A stretch of DNA of 64,000 nt, from NCBI RefSeq assembly GCF_008084145.1, contig NZ_VSDO01000002.1, positions 806,001-870,000 of the forward strand. The letters run 5' to 3'. This document shows positions 8,430-17,149 of the stretch, in pieces. This DNA comes from Paenibacillus faecis. Its GTDB lineage: Bacteria > Bacillota > Bacilli > Paenibacillales > Paenibacillaceae. The position numbers and the translations under genes are program-made. The notes under the pieces are model-generated. The model did not search any database and was not told the DNA's origin. It worked only from the letters and a program-made list of their open reading frames with translations. Each line of letters begins with the position of its first letter. Position 1 is the stretch's first letter.

Positions 8430-8873
8430 ATGGAACGTACTTTTTTGATGGTTAAGCCGGACGGCGTTCAGAGAGGATTGATCGGGCGCATTATCAGCCG
8501 TTTTGAGGACAAAGGCTTTAAGCTGGTTGCCGGAAAGTTTGTTCAGGTTACCCCGGAGCAAGCGAAACGGCATTATGCGGAGCATGAAGGAAAGCCATTC
8601 TTTGACAGTCTTGTGAGCTTCATCACCTCCGGGCCGGTGTTTGCCATGGTCTGGGAAGGGGATGACATCGTGGCGTTATCCCGAGCGGTCATCGGGAAGA
8701 CCAAAGTCACGGAGGCGGCGCCAGGCACGATTCGCGGAGACTTTGCGGCCCATACCCCTTACAATTTGATTCACGGTTCGGACGGCCCCGAAAGCGCGGA
8801 GCGGGAGATCGCGAACTTCTTTGAGCCTCACGAAATCGTAGCCTATTCGAAGACGATTACGCCATGGATTTAA
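8430..8873 (+). CDS. ndk: Nucleoside diphosphate kinase
   Basis: 147 residues, standard length. It opens [19 protein letters not shown], and the active-site histidine lies in [12 protein letters not shown]. It transfers the gamma phosphate between nucleotides through a phosphohistidine. GGGAGGAGAAG precedes the ATG at 8430; an in-frame start at 8394 is too far upstream of any ribosome site. The last ten bases overlap the possible start of cheR, as in the ndk-cheR pair of Bacillus. Confidence 0.97.
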   Translation: MERTFLMVKPDGVQRGLIGRIISRFEDKGFKLVAGKFVQVTPEQAKRHYAEHEGKPFFDSLVSFITSGPVFAMVWEGDDIVALSRAVIGKTKVTEAAPGTIRGDFAAHTPYNLIHGSDGPESAEREIANFFEPHEIVAYSKTITPWI

Positions 8874-9691
8874 TCTCGGCAAAAACGCCCATGGGCCAAG
8901 AGGAATCGGGCGTTCCGGATCCCGATTACACCGCGTTCATCCTTCATATCAAGAAAAGTACGGGGATCGACCTGGCCCAATATAAAGAAGCGCAGATGAA
9001 GCGCCGCTTGACGACCCTCCGCAACAAGAACGGATTTTCATCCTTCGATGCTTTTTATCATGCCATGATGGCAAACAAAACGCTATTCTACGAATTTCTC
9101 GACAAGATGACGATTAATGTCTCCGAATTCTGGCGCAATCCGAATCGTTGGGAAGTGTTAAGGGATGTCGTCCTTCCCGGACTTACCGCCGGCAAATCCA
9201 AGCTTCGCGTTTGGAGCGCGGCTTGTTCCACCGGTGAGGAGCCGTATACACTCTCCATGATCTTGGCGGATCAAGGGCTGTTGACGAGTACATACTTGCT
9301 GGCGAGCGATATCGATGAGGGTGCGCTGGCCAAGGCTGCGGAAGGTCTGTATCTGGAGCGGTCGCTCAAGGACGTTCCGCCGGAGGTGGCGAAACGTTAC
9401 TTTACTCCCGAAGGGGCCATGTACCGTTTTGACCCCAAACTCAAAAAAGCGGTTACCTTCAAGAAGCAGAATCTGCTGCTCGATCCGTTCGAGGATAATT
9501 TCGATTTGATCGTTTGCCGCAACGTCATGATTTATTTTACCGAGGAAGCGAAGCACGGGCTTTATCATAAATTCGCCCAAGCGCTGCGTCCGGGCGGTAT
9601 TCTGTTCGTCGGCAGCACGGAACAGATCTTTTCTCCGTCCCAGTACGGGTTGGAATCGGCGGAAACGTTTTTTTACAGAAAAAAGGCGTGA
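8864..9691 (+). CDS. cheR: Chemotaxis protein methyltransferase CheR
   Basis: 275 residues. An N-terminal helical CheR domain ([15 protein letters not shown]) is followed by a SAM-binding methyltransferase domain with [16 protein letters not shown] and [16 protein letters not shown]. CheR methylates glutamates on chemoreceptors to adapt signalling. The ATG at 8864 overlaps the ndk end; an ATG at 8891 would give a protein closer to the usual 260 residues, and neither has a clear ribosome site. Its place between ndk and aroC follows Bacillus gene order and has no evident functional link with them. Confidence 0.93.
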   Translation: MDLISAKTPMGQEESGVPDPDYTAFILHIKKSTGIDLAQYKEAQMKRRLTTLRNKNGFSSFDAFYHAMMANKTLFYEFLDKMTINVSEFWRNPNRWEVLRDVVLPGLTAGKSKLRVWSAACSTGEEPYTLSMILADQGLLTSTYLLASDIDEGALAKAAEGLYLERSLKDVPPEVAKRYFTPEGAMYRFDPKLKKAVTFKKQNLLLDPFEDNFDLIVCRNVMIYFTEEAKHGLYHKFAQALRPGGILFVGSTEQIFSPSQYGLESAETFFYRKKA

Positions 9692-9757
9692 AATTCGGTA
9701 TAAACCTTCGGCACTTTCCCCATAATGACTGACAACAGGGTTTAGGGAGGTCGCTGA

Positions 9758-9928
9758 ATGGATAAAAGAAAGGTCATCGACGCCTATCGCCGAGGCTTCC
9801 TTACACCGCAGGAATGCGCCCAGGTTCTTGGCGTGGAGAAGGGCCAGTTGATGCGTCTGCTGGAGCAGCCCGGGGGCACCGGAACGGAGAAACGGCATTT
9901 GGATAACCAGCCGGCCTCGGGAAACTAA
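9758..9928 (+). CDS. Small helix-turn-helix-like protein, unknown
   Basis: 56 residues with a good ribosome site (TTAGGGAGG, 7 bases before the ATG). The first 35 residues read as two or three helices (RRGFLTPQECAQVLGVE, then GQLMRLLEQ) that resemble a compact helix-turn-helix in which LTPQECAQVLG would be the first helices of the fold. The tail is polar and probably disordered. Partner and target are unknown. It follows cheR by 66 bases and precedes a strong terminator. Confidence 0.65.
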   Translation: MDKRKVIDAYRRGFLTPQECAQVLGVEKGQLMRLLEQPGGTGTEKRHLDNQPASGN

Positions 9929-9976
9929 TAGCGCGGAAATAAACCGATCCACAACCCACATCGAAGTTTAAATCAA

Positions 9977-10019
9977 ACGTGCGTTTTTTCGCGTTCAGCG
10001 GAGGGGCGCGCGTTTTTTT
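9977..10019 (+). terminator. Terminator after the small protein gene
   Basis: ACGTGCG (9977-9983) pairs with CGCGCGT (10007-10013), with one G-U in RNA, followed by seven T. The opposite strand also shows an A/T-rich end, so it may act for both converging units. Confidence 0.6.
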
Positions 10020-10041
10020 CATGAAGGGGGCTGTGCCCCGA

Positions 10042-10335
10042 TTAAATGAAAAACGGGAGCAAAAATAATCCGGTAATGAAGCGAAGTGGTACACGTTGCC
10101 GGAAAAAGCGTCGGCGTGGAAAAAAGCCCGGAAAGAATCCAAATTGTCTATAAGTCGACGTATTGGCGGGCATTCCGTTCATATGACCGATCATTTCGTT
10201 TGAAGGAATTGCAAGAGTAATGTACTCCTGGTCAACATGTGCAATAAACCCATCGTGAGACTGGCCGTCAGAAGTGGTTATACCAACATATTTATTCATA
10301 CAGCTCATTGCGACTTGTTGATAATTGGTGTCCAT
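10042..10335 (-). CDS. Hypothetical protein, Lsm-like N-terminus
   Basis: 97 residues encoded on the minus strand, with TTAGGAGG about 12 bases before the ATG. Residues 15-45 (YVGITTSDGQSHDGFIAHV then EYITLAIP) look like a short beta-barrel strand pattern of the kind found in small coat or Sm-like proteins. The C-terminus is basic and aromatic (FFPRRRFF) and ends hydrophobic. It interrupts the otherwise co-directional gene block between cheR and aroC. No function is assigned. Confidence 0.6.
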   Translation of the reverse strand: MDTNYQQVAMSCMNKYVGITTSDGQSHDGFIAHVDQEYITLAIPSNEMIGHMNGMPANTSTYRQFGFFPGFFPRRRFFRQRVPLRFITGLFLLPFFI

Positions 10336-10495
10336 GGATAACGATAACCTCCTAAAATATATTCGACAATAGTCTATGGACTACAACCTACTTTGATCGC
10401 GGCATCTGCCTATAGGTCAAAAAATTTCATAGCGTTGACGGGGGGATGATCCATGCGTTTGGGGGGACAATTAAAAATCCAGAAAAAATACGGAC

Positions 10496-10525
10496 GTGAC
10501 AAGACATTAGTACTAATATTATAAT
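10496..10525 (+). promoter_or_regulatory. Promoter of the aro-trp operon
   Basis: GTGACA (10496-10501), 18-base spacer, TATAAT (10520-10525). It lies 63 bases before aroC. The rest of the 250-base gap between the minus-strand gene and aroC shows no other gene. Confidence 0.6.
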
Positions 10526-10587
10526 GAGCAAAGAAATCATCGGATTTTAGCTCTTTACAGTTTAACAGTTTAAAGGGGGAACGCATC

Positions 10588-11757
10588 ATGACACTACGTT
10601 ACTTGACTGCCGGGGAAACGCACGGTCCCCAGCTTACGGCGATTATTGAAGGTTTGCCCAGCAATTTGAAGCTGGATTTCGAGAAGCTTAATTTTGAACT
10701 GGCCCGCCGCCAGAAGGGATACGGACGAGGGCGTCGGATGCAAATCGAGAAGGACACGGCGCAAATTGTCGGCGGCGTACGTCACGGAAATACGACCGGC
10801 GCGCCGGTGGCGCTGGTTGTCGCCAACAATGACTGGACGCATTGGCGGAACATTATGAATATCGAGCCCATCGAAGGAACGGATGAGGAGAAGCGCCGGG
10901 TTCACCGGCCGCGCCCGGGTCATGCGGATCTGAACGGCGGATTGAAATATAACCTCAAAGATTTACGCAACGTGCTGGAACGCTCCAGCGCTCGGGAAAC
11001 GGCGATTCGCGTCGCCGTCGGTGCGGTGGCGAAGCAGCTTCTGGAGAAATTCGGCATCCGTATCGCCGGTCAGGTGATCCGGATCGGGGAAATCGAAGCG
11101 CCGCCGCACCATCTGTCCCTGGAAGAGATGGCCCGCCTTACGGAAGAGTCCTCCGTCCGGGTGGTCGATCCGGAAACGGAGAAGAAGATGGAGGCCTACA
11201 TCGACAAAATCAAGGAAGAAGGCGACTCCATCGGCGGCATCGTGGAATGCATCGTCGAAGGCGTGCCGGTGGGATTGGGCAGCCATGTGCAGTACGACCG
11301 CAAGCTGGACGGCAGAATCGCCCAAGCGGTTATGTCGATCAATGCTTTTAAAGGCGTTGAGATCGGAATCGGTTTTGAAGCCGGGAAATTACCGGGATCC
11401 AAAGTCCATGACGAGATCCTGTACAGCGAGGAGCGCGGCTATTACCGGGCGACGAATCGCCTGGGAGGCTTTGAAGGCGGTATGACCAACGGCATGCCGA
11501 TCGTGGTTCGCGGCGTCATGAAACCGATCCCGACCTTGTACAAGCCGCTCCAAAGCGTGGATATCGATACGAAAGAACCTTTCACGGCCCAGGTGGAACG
11601 TTCCGACGCCTGCGCGGTTCCGGCGGCGAGCGTCGTTCTGGAGCATGTGGTGGCTTGGGAAGTGGCCAAGGCGTTCCTGGAGAAATTCGGCGGCGATTCC
11701 ATTGAGGAAATCAAACGCAATGTGCAGAGCTACAAGGCTCAGTTGGAGAGCTACTGA
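10588..11757 (+). CDS. aroC: Chorismate synthase
   Basis: 389 residues (named aroF in Bacillus subtilis). The conserved first signature [18 protein letters not shown] lies near residue 10, [11 protein letters not shown] near 110, and [14 protein letters not shown] near 130. It converts 5-enolpyruvylshikimate 3-phosphate to chorismate with reduced FMN, the branch point for Trp, Tyr, Phe, folate and, in this organism, MqnA-dependent menaquinone. AAAGGGGGAA precedes the ATG. The stop overlaps the aroB start (TGATG). Confidence 0.97.
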   Translation: MTLRYLTAGETHGPQLTAIIEGLPSNLKLDFEKLNFELARRQKGYGRGRRMQIEKDTAQIVGGVRHGNTTGAPVALVVANNDWTHWRNIMNIEPIEGTDEEKRRVHRPRPGHADLNGGLKYNLKDLRNVLERSSARETAIRVAVGAVAKQLLEKFGIRIAGQVIRIGEIEAPPHHLSLEEMARLTEESSVRVVDPETEKKMEAYIDKIKEEGDSIGGIVECIVEGVPVGLGSHVQYDRKLDGRIAQAVMSINAFKGVEIGIGFEAGKLPGSKVHDEILYSEERGYYRATNRLGGFEGGMTNGMPIVVRGVMKPIPTLYKPLQSVDIDTKEPFTAQVERSDACAVPAASVVLEHVVAWEVAKAFLEKFGGDSIEEIKRNVQSYKAQLESY

Positions 11758-12860
11758 TGCGTACGCTACAAGTGGATTTGGGGGACCGGTCCTATCCGAT
11801 ATATATCGGCAGCGGCCTGCTAAACGAAGCGGGCCTGATCTTCGCCAAGCATCAATTGAGCAAGAAAAGCCCGGTCCTGATCGTTACGGACGACCATGTA
11901 GCCCCGCTTTATTTGAAGCGGGTGGAAGAGAACCTGCAAGCCGAAGGTTACCGGACCGTCAGCAAAGTCGTTAAGGCCGGAGAGAAGGCAAAATCCCTGG
12001 ACGTATTCCATGATGTGATGACGGCCGCCATCGAAGGCGGCCTGGACCGGCGCTCCGCCGTTGTCGCGCTAGGTGGCGGCGTGGTCGGCGATCTGGCGGG
12101 ATTCGTGGCCGCGACTTATATGCGCGGCGTGCCGTTCGTCCAGATGCCGACGACCATTTTGGCGCACGACAGCAGCGTGGGCGGCAAGGTGGCGATCAAC
12201 CATCCGCTCGCGAAGAACATGATCGGCGCCTTTCACCAGCCGGAACTCGTCCTGTACGACGTCGATACCCTTCGGACGCTGCCCGAACGTGAAATCCGGG
12301 CGGGGCTGTCCGAGATGGTCAAGCACGGTCTGATCTGGGACGCCGAGTTCGCGGCATGGTGCGGGGAGAATACCGACCGACTGCTCGCGCTCGATCCCGA
12401 GACATTGAGCTACGGTCTCACGATGGGCTGCTCGATCAAGGCGCAAGTCGTGTCCCAGGACGAGCGGGAGCTGGGATTGCGGGCGATTTTGAATTTGGGT
12501 CATACGATCGGTCACGCACTGGAAGCGATCGGCGGGTATGGCGAATTTTTGCACGGGGAAGCGATCTCCATAGGAATGGCGGCTTCGGCGCTGATCGCCG
12601 TCAACCGCGGCGCCGACCGGGCGTTATACGCGGAGACTGTCCGATTGCTTGGCGGCTTCGGGCTGCCGACGGTCATGCCGGAGCATCTGGATGAAGAACG
12701 CATCATCGGCGCGATGATGCATGACAAGAAGTTCAAGGAGCAGCAGCTCGTTTTTGTGCTTCCGGTTGCGATCGGCCAAGTGGAAATCGTATCGGATGTG
12801 AAGGTGGAGGAGGTCCGCCGGGTCATTCGGGAATTAAAAAAGGAGGGGCCTCATGTATAA
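11757..12860 (+). CDS. aroB: 3-Dehydroquinate synthase
   Basis: 367 residues. The NAD-binding signature GGGVVGDLAGFVAATYM and PTTILAHDSSVGGKVAIN near residues 100-145 are typical of AroB. Metal ligands are in ILNLGHTIGHALE and FLHGEAISIGM. It cyclises DAHP, the second step of the shikimate pathway. It is coupled to aroC by a one-base stop/start overlap, and its 3' end overlaps aroH by eight bases. Confidence 0.97.
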   Translation: MRTLQVDLGDRSYPIYIGSGLLNEAGLIFAKHQLSKKSPVLIVTDDHVAPLYLKRVEENLQAEGYRTVSKVVKAGEKAKSLDVFHDVMTAAIEGGLDRRSAVVALGGGVVGDLAGFVAATYMRGVPFVQMPTTILAHDSSVGGKVAINHPLAKNMIGAFHQPELVLYDVDTLRTLPEREIRAGLSEMVKHGLIWDAEFAAWCGENTDRLLALDPETLSYGLTMGCSIKAQVVSQDERELGLRAILNLGHTIGHALEAIGGYGEFLHGEAISIGMAASALIAVNRGADRALYAETVRLLGGFGLPTVMPEHLDEERIIGAMMHDKKFKEQQLVFVLPVAIGQVEIVSDVKVEEVRRVIRELKKEGPHV

Positions 12861-13227
12861 CCGTGGAATTCGCGGAGCCACAACGGTAAACCGCAACGAA
12901 GAGAAAGAGATTCTGGATGCGACGGCCGAACTTCTTCAGGAAGTCGTTCGACGGAACGAAATCGTACCGGAGGATATTTGCAGCGTTTGGATCACCGTCA
13001 CGCCCGATCTGGACGCCACTTTTCCGGCTAAAGCCATCCGGGCTTTAAACGGCTGGGATATGGTGCCCTTGATGTGTTCGACGGAAATTCCGGTGAAGGG
13101 CGGGCTGCCGAAATGCATCCGCCTGCTCCTGCATGTAAACACGACCAAAGGGCAGCGGGAAATGAAGCACATTTACATGAACGAGGCGCAAAGCTTGCGC
13201 CCCGATCTGAGCGGATCGGAGTCCTAA
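12853..13227 (+). CDS. aroH: Chorismate mutase (AroH type)
   Basis: 124 residues, the size of the trimeric monofunctional AroH enzyme. Active-site residues can be placed: Arg in RGIRGATTVNRNE near the N-terminus, and the later RLLLHVNTTKG containing the second arginine. It turns chorismate into prephenate for Phe and Tyr; the prephenate dehydrogenase lies at the end of the same supraoperon. AAAAAGGAGGGG immediately before the ATG is a strong ribosome site within aroB. Confidence 0.95.
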   Translation: MYNRGIRGATTVNRNEEKEILDATAELLQEVVRRNEIVPEDICSVWITVTPDLDATFPAKAIRALNGWDMVPLMCSTEIPVKGGLPKCIRLLLHVNTTKGQREMKHIYMNEAQSLRPDLSGSES

Positions 13228-13250
13228 GACGGGCTTTCGCGAAATAGAAG

Positions 13251-13279
13251 TTGCAAGACGGACGTTGTTGCGTTATATT
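13251..13279 (+). promoter_or_regulatory. Promoter of the trp operon
   Basis: TTGCAA (13251-13256), 17-base spacer, TATATT (13274-13279). The transcript would begin near 13286 and its first bases would fold into the 13292-13310 stem-loop. Confidence 0.65.
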
Positions 13280-13291
13280 ATTTTTAAGATT

Positions 13292-13310
13292 TTCACGAAA
13301 GCGTCGTGAA
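13292..13310 (+). promoter_or_regulatory. 5' stem-loop of the trp leader
   Basis: TTCACGA (13292-13298) and TCGTGAA (13304-13310) form a perfect 7-bp stem with a 5-base loop just after the predicted start. In Bacillus subtilis a 5' stem-loop at the same place contacts TRAP and helps termination. A second hairpin, TCATCC/GGATGA with UUUC loop, lies at 13320-13335. Confidence 0.6.
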
Positions 13311-13374
13311 GAGAAGAGATCATCCTTTCGGATGAAGAGAAGAGCAGTTTGAGACGAAGATTGCAATATGTTTA

Positions 13375-13428
13375 GAGTTGAGTAGAGCTGAGCTGAGATG
13401 AGCAGAGACGAGTTGAGTTTGGAGCGAG
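13375..13428 (+). promoter_or_regulatory. TRAP binding site, eleven GAG triplets
   Basis: GAG occurs at 13375, 13380, 13385, 13390, 13395, 13400, 13405, 13410 and 13415 in exact 5-base register, then at 13422 and 13426. Eleven triplets match the 11 subunits of TRAP, whose gene is at 2390. The two-base spacers are the optimum known for TRAP. Tryptophan-bound TRAP wrapping this stretch would block the 13378-13387 segment from pairing with the terminator arm. Confidence 0.92.
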
Positions 13429-13603
13429 GAATTGCTTCGATGTGATCAGATTATGATGGCGATAGGGATAAGGCGCTCGTAAACACCACGAAAGTCCACA
13501 GCGGACCGGGGTTGCGTTCGGTTTATTTCGCATGAGCCAGTCGTGTGCCTGAATCATGGGAGCATCCATAATTCCGTTCCTACAACTTTACTGCATGGAA
13601 GCA

Positions 13604-13631
13604 AACCTCTACTTAAGTAGAGGTTTTTTTG
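13604..13631 (+). terminator. trp attenuator terminator
   Basis: AACCTCTACTT (13604-13614) is followed directly by its complement AAGTAGAGGTT (13615-13625) and a T-tract that continues past one G. Its left arm CTCTACTTAA (13607-13616) can instead pair with TTGAGTAGAG in the TRAP site (13378-13387), ten pairs with one G-U, which would be the antiterminator. Confidence 0.85.
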
Positions 13632-13683
13632 TTTTTTCAATATATGTTTTTTCATTTTAAAGCCGAAAAGGAAGGGTGCTATT

Positions 13684-15247
13684 ATGACGACTCCCCACGT
13701 TGAACAGGTCATCGCCATGGCCAAGGACTACAATTTGATTCCGATCGTTCGGACGCTGCTTGCCGATTTGGAGACACCGATCCGGATATTCCGGCGGTTC
13801 GCCCGGCGCGATCGGGCATTTTTACTTGAAAGCGTGGAGGGCGGCATTCAATGGGCCCGCTATTCCTTTATCGGAACCGATCCTTTTCTGATGATCACGG
13901 CCAAAAAAGGCGAGATGGTGATGGAGCGGCAAGGAGAAAAACAGATCTTCGCTTCCCGGAGGCCCGTGGATGAGCTGAAGGCGGTGCTCCGCGGTTACCG
14001 CAGCCCCAAGCTCCCGGAGATGCCGCCCTTTACCGGGGGGGGCGATCGGATTTTTCGGTTATGACCTTTTGCAGTACTATGAAAAGCTTCCGGCCCATCG
14101 GGTGGATGATCTCGGGATGCAGGATATGCAGTTTATGTTTTGCGACCAGGTCATCGTCTTCGACCACGTCAAGCAGCGGATCATGCTGGTGGCCAATGTG
14201 CATATCCGTGAAGGTGACCGGGACGAGGATATCCGCAAGGCGTACGAGGCGGCGGAAAAGAAGCTGGACGAAGCGGCGGATCTCCTGCAGCAGGAAGGTC
14301 CCGGAGAAAACTTCAACCGCACCCCCATTCCAGGGAACGTGGATCTCGGCGATGTGCGCTCCAACCTGACGAAGGAGCAATTTTTGGCCAACGTGGAGAA
14401 GGGGAAAGAGTATATCCGAGCGGGCGACATTTTTCAGGTGGTGCTGTCCCAGCGCTTTCACATCGAAACCGAGGTGGACCCGCTTCATGTGTACCGCGTG
14501 CTGCGCACGTTGAATCCTTCGCCGTATATGTATTACCTCAAAATGGACGATGAAATCATCGTAGGTACCTCGCCGGAAGCTTTGGTCAAGGTGGAGGGCG
14601 ATCGGGTGGAGACGAGGCCGATCGCCGGCACCCGGCCGCGAGGCGCGACGGGCGAGGAGGATGACGCTCTGGAAGCGGAGCTGCTGCAAGATGAGAAAGA
14701 GCGGGCGGAGCATTTGATGCTGGTGGATTTGGGCCGCAATGATCTAGGACGCGTTTCGGAATTCGGTACGGTCAAATGCGATTCGTACATGGAAATTGAA
14801 CGGTACTCCCATGTCATGCATATGGTCTCCAAGGTTTCCGGCAAGCTTGCGGAGGACAAAGATTTCTTCGACGCCTTTCTGTCCTGTCTGCCGGCGGGGA
14901 CTGTATCCGGTGCGCCCAAACTGCGGGCGATGGAGATCATCGCCGAGCTGGAGAATGAAGCGCGGGGAACTTATGCCGGAGCCATCGGGTATCTGGGCTT
15001 TTCCGGGAACATGGACTCCTGCATTACGATTCGGACGATAGTGTTTAAGCAAGGAAAAGCCTACGTTCAGGCGGGCGGGGGCATCGTATGGGATTCCGTA
15101 CCGGAAAACGAATACCAGGAATCGGTAAACAAGGCCAAGGCGCTGCTGACGGCGATCCGCACGGCGGAGCAGATGTTTCCGTCGCCGGCACGGAACGACG
15201 GCGTGATTAACCAGGATTATCTTTACGAATACACCCCGCGGGGATAA
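13684..15247 (+). pseudogene. trpE: Anthranilate synthase component I, frameshifted at a G8 tract
   Basis: The first frame (13684 to 14064) encodes the N-terminal domain and runs into the tract of eight G at 14035-14042, after which it reads DRIFRL and stops. Removing one G restores TGGAIGFFGYDLLQYYE and joins it to the second frame, which continues to 15247 through the catalytic chorismate-binding domain (IAGTRPRGAT, LMLVDLGRNDLGRVS, FSGNMDSCITIRT). With G7 the protein would be about 521 residues, normal for TrpE. The gene therefore carries a one-base insertion, or the base is a homopolymer sequencing error, or the tract slips. The enzyme makes anthranilate from chorismate with a glutaminase subunit. 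No trpG is in the operon, so PabA elsewhere probably serves, as in Bacillus. AAAAGGAAGGG precedes the ATG. Confidence 0.9.
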
Positions 15248-15260
15248 GGAGGAAACAATC

Positions 15261-16325
15261 ATGAACGGAATGATGGACGGGACGCGGAGCGGACAGGAAG
15301 CGCTGCAGTACGGGATCGGCCGTCTCATTGAAGGCCGGAATCTGGAGCGTACGGAAGCCCGCGGCATTATGGAGGCGATCATGAACGGCGAATCGACGCC
15401 CGCCCAGATCGGAGGATTGTTGACCGCTCTCCGGATCAAAGGGGAGACGGTCGAGGAGATCACCGGTTTTGCGGAAGCGATGAGAAGCCATGCGAGCCGT
15501 CTGCAAACGGAAAGCCGCCAACTGCTGGACACGTGCGGTACAGGCGGATCGGGGATTCATAAATTCAACATCTCCACGACCTCGGCGATCGTGGCGGCTT
15601 CGGTCTCCGTGCGGGTCGCCAAGCACGGCAACCGTTCGGCTTCGGGGCGTGCGGGCAGCGCGGACGTGCTGGAGTCGCTGGGGGTAAACATTCATTTGAA
15701 CGCCGAACAGGCCAAGCGGTGCCTGGATGAAATCGGAATCTGCTTCCTGTTCGCGCAGGTTTACCATCCGTCGATGCGCCATGCGGCCGCGCCGCGCAAA
15801 GAACTCGGGGTGAGAACCGTCTTCAATATGCTGGGGCCGCTGACGAATCCGGCCGGGGCGGACCGCCAGGTGCTCGGCATCTATGATGCGGGCAAAACCG
15901 AGACGATCGCCAAGGTGCTTAACGAATTGGGCTCCAAGCGGGCGTTGGTCGTGACAAGCCGCGAAGGTTTGGATGAGATCAGCATTTCATCGCCGACCAA
16001 GGTGTCCGAACTCAAAAACGGCGTGATTACGACCTATGAATTGCGGCCCGAGGATCTGGGCTTAAGAACTTATCCGTTGAACGAAATGATCGGCGGCGAT
16101 CCGGCGACGAACGCTGAGATTATCCGCCGCGTGCTGGAAGGTGAGAAAGGGGCCTACCGCGACGTCGTACTGGCAAACGCCGGGGCATGTATTTACGTTT
16201 CGGGCCTGGCGGACAGTATGGCCGAAGGCGTAAAAATTGCGGCGGAGTCGATTGATTCCGGACGGGCGATGACGAAGTTGGAGCAATTAATTCAGACGAC
16301 GGGAGAATTGAGCTATGTATCTTGA
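15261..16325 (+). CDS. trpD: Anthranilate phosphoribosyltransferase
   Basis: 354 residues. The PRPP-binding glycine loop DTCGTGGSGIHKFNIST lies near residue 90, followed by KHGNRSASGRAGSADVLE and FLFAQVYHPSMRH. It joins anthranilate to PRPP. The ATG at 15261 has AAGGAGGAAAC 9 bases before it; later in-frame Met codons exist at residues 4 and 5. The end overlaps trpC by 11 bases. Confidence 0.96.
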   Translation: MNGMMDGTRSGQEALQYGIGRLIEGRNLERTEARGIMEAIMNGESTPAQIGGLLTALRIKGETVEEITGFAEAMRSHASRLQTESRQLLDTCGTGGSGIHKFNISTTSAIVAASVSVRVAKHGNRSASGRAGSADVLESLGVNIHLNAEQAKRCLDEIGICFLFAQVYHPSMRHAAAPRKELGVRTVFNMLGPLTNPAGADRQVLGIYDAGKTETIAKVLNELGSKRALVVTSREGLDEISISSPTKVSELKNGVITTYELRPEDLGLRTYPLNEMIGGDPATNAEIIRRVLEGEKGAYRDVVLANAGACIYVSGLADSMAEGVKIAAESIDSGRAMTKLEQLIQTTGELSYVS

Positions 16326-17148
16326 TCGCATTGTAGAGACGAAAAGAAAAGAGGTCGAACGCTTGGCGGCAAGCTTGTCACGGTCCGCGGCGGAGCGGGA
16401 CATTGCGGCCCTGCCGCCGACCCGGGGCTTTCATGACGCCTTGACGCGGCGGCGGAAGCGGGAGATCGGGCTGATCGCCGAGGTGAAGAAAGCCTCGCCG
16501 TCCAAAGGGCTGATCCGTCCGGATTTTCACCCGGTCAGCCTGGCCGAAGCTTACGTCAGCGCCGGGGCCGACTGCATTTCGGTGCTGACGGACGAAACGT
16601 ATTTTCAGGGAAGCGCCGCCTATTTGTCCGCCATTCGCGAAGCGGTTGACGTACCGCTGCTCCGCAAGGACTTCATTATCGACGACCGCCAGGTTTATGA
16701 AGCGCGGTTAATGGGCGCGGACGCTGTACTGCTGATCGCCGCCATTCTGACGGATGATCAGCTCGCCAGTTATTCCGTCTTGGCGAAGGACCTTGGGCTC
16801 GATGTCCTGCTGGAGGTCCATGATCAAGCGGAGTTGGAACGAGCCCTGGAATTCGGGTCCACCACCCTGATCGGGGTAAATAACCGGAACCTGCGGACCT
16901 TCGAAACTTCATTGGAGACCACGGCTTCTCTATCGGAACGCGTACCCGCCAACATTACGCTGATCAGCGAAAGCGGAATTCGAACCCGGGAGGATATCGC
17001 TTATTTGTCGGGAGCCGGGGCACGCGGCGTACTGATCGGTGAAACTTTTATGCGGCGGGAACGAGTGGACGAAGCGGTGTTCGAATTGTTGGGCCCGCTT
17101 GGCGGGACCTTGTCGGGTTCGCCCCGCACCGAAGGGAGCGGGATCTGA
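16315..17148 (+). CDS. trpC: Indole-3-glycerol phosphate synthase
   Basis: 277 residues, beta/alpha barrel. Catalytic segments are [12 protein letters not shown] (Glu and Lys), LLRKDFIID (Lys), [11 protein letters not shown] and LISESGI. It closes the indole ring by decarboxylation of CdRP. The last fifteen residues extend past the barrel as a Gly/Ser/Pro-rich tail. Two bases separate its stop from the TrpF start. Confidence 0.96.
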   Translation: MYLDRIVETKRKEVERLAASLSRSAAERDIAALPPTRGFHDALTRRRKREIGLIAEVKKASPSKGLIRPDFHPVSLAEAYVSAGADCISVLTDETYFQGSAAYLSAIREAVDVPLLRKDFIIDDRQVYEARLMGADAVLLIAAILTDDQLASYSVLAKDLGLDVLLEVHDQAELERALEFGSTTLIGVNNRNLRTFETSLETTASLSERVPANITLISESGIRTREDIAYLSGAGARGVLIGETFMRRERVDEAVFELLGPLGGTLSGSPRTEGSGI

Positions 17149-17149
17149 A

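Larger units (their letters stand above)
13228..13683 (+). other. trp operon leader region (TRAP-regulated)
   Basis: The 456 bases between aroH and trpE hold no gene. In order they carry a sigma-A-type promoter, a 5' stem-loop, a second small hairpin, eleven GAG triplets, about 175 bases of unassigned sequence, an intrinsic terminator with long T-tract and the trpE ribosome site. No T-box sequence and no Trp-rich leader peptide were found. The 13430-13600 stretch contains a GTCC/GGAC mini-hairpin and nothing else recognised. Confidence 0.85.

Noticed and set aside
10453..10524. 23-codon ORF with GGGGGG ribosome-like site upstream of aroC
   Set aside because: It overlaps the predicted aroC promoter and ends in its -10 box, has no recognisable peptide and is probably chance.
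13372..13569. Minus-strand ORF across the TRAP site
   Set aside because: No ribosome site or family match; its open frame follows from the repeated GAG pattern.
13430..13600. T-box riboswitch in the trp leader
   Set aside because: No T-box consensus (AGGGTGGNACCGCG-like) and no Trp-codon leader peptide were found; the GAG array explains control.
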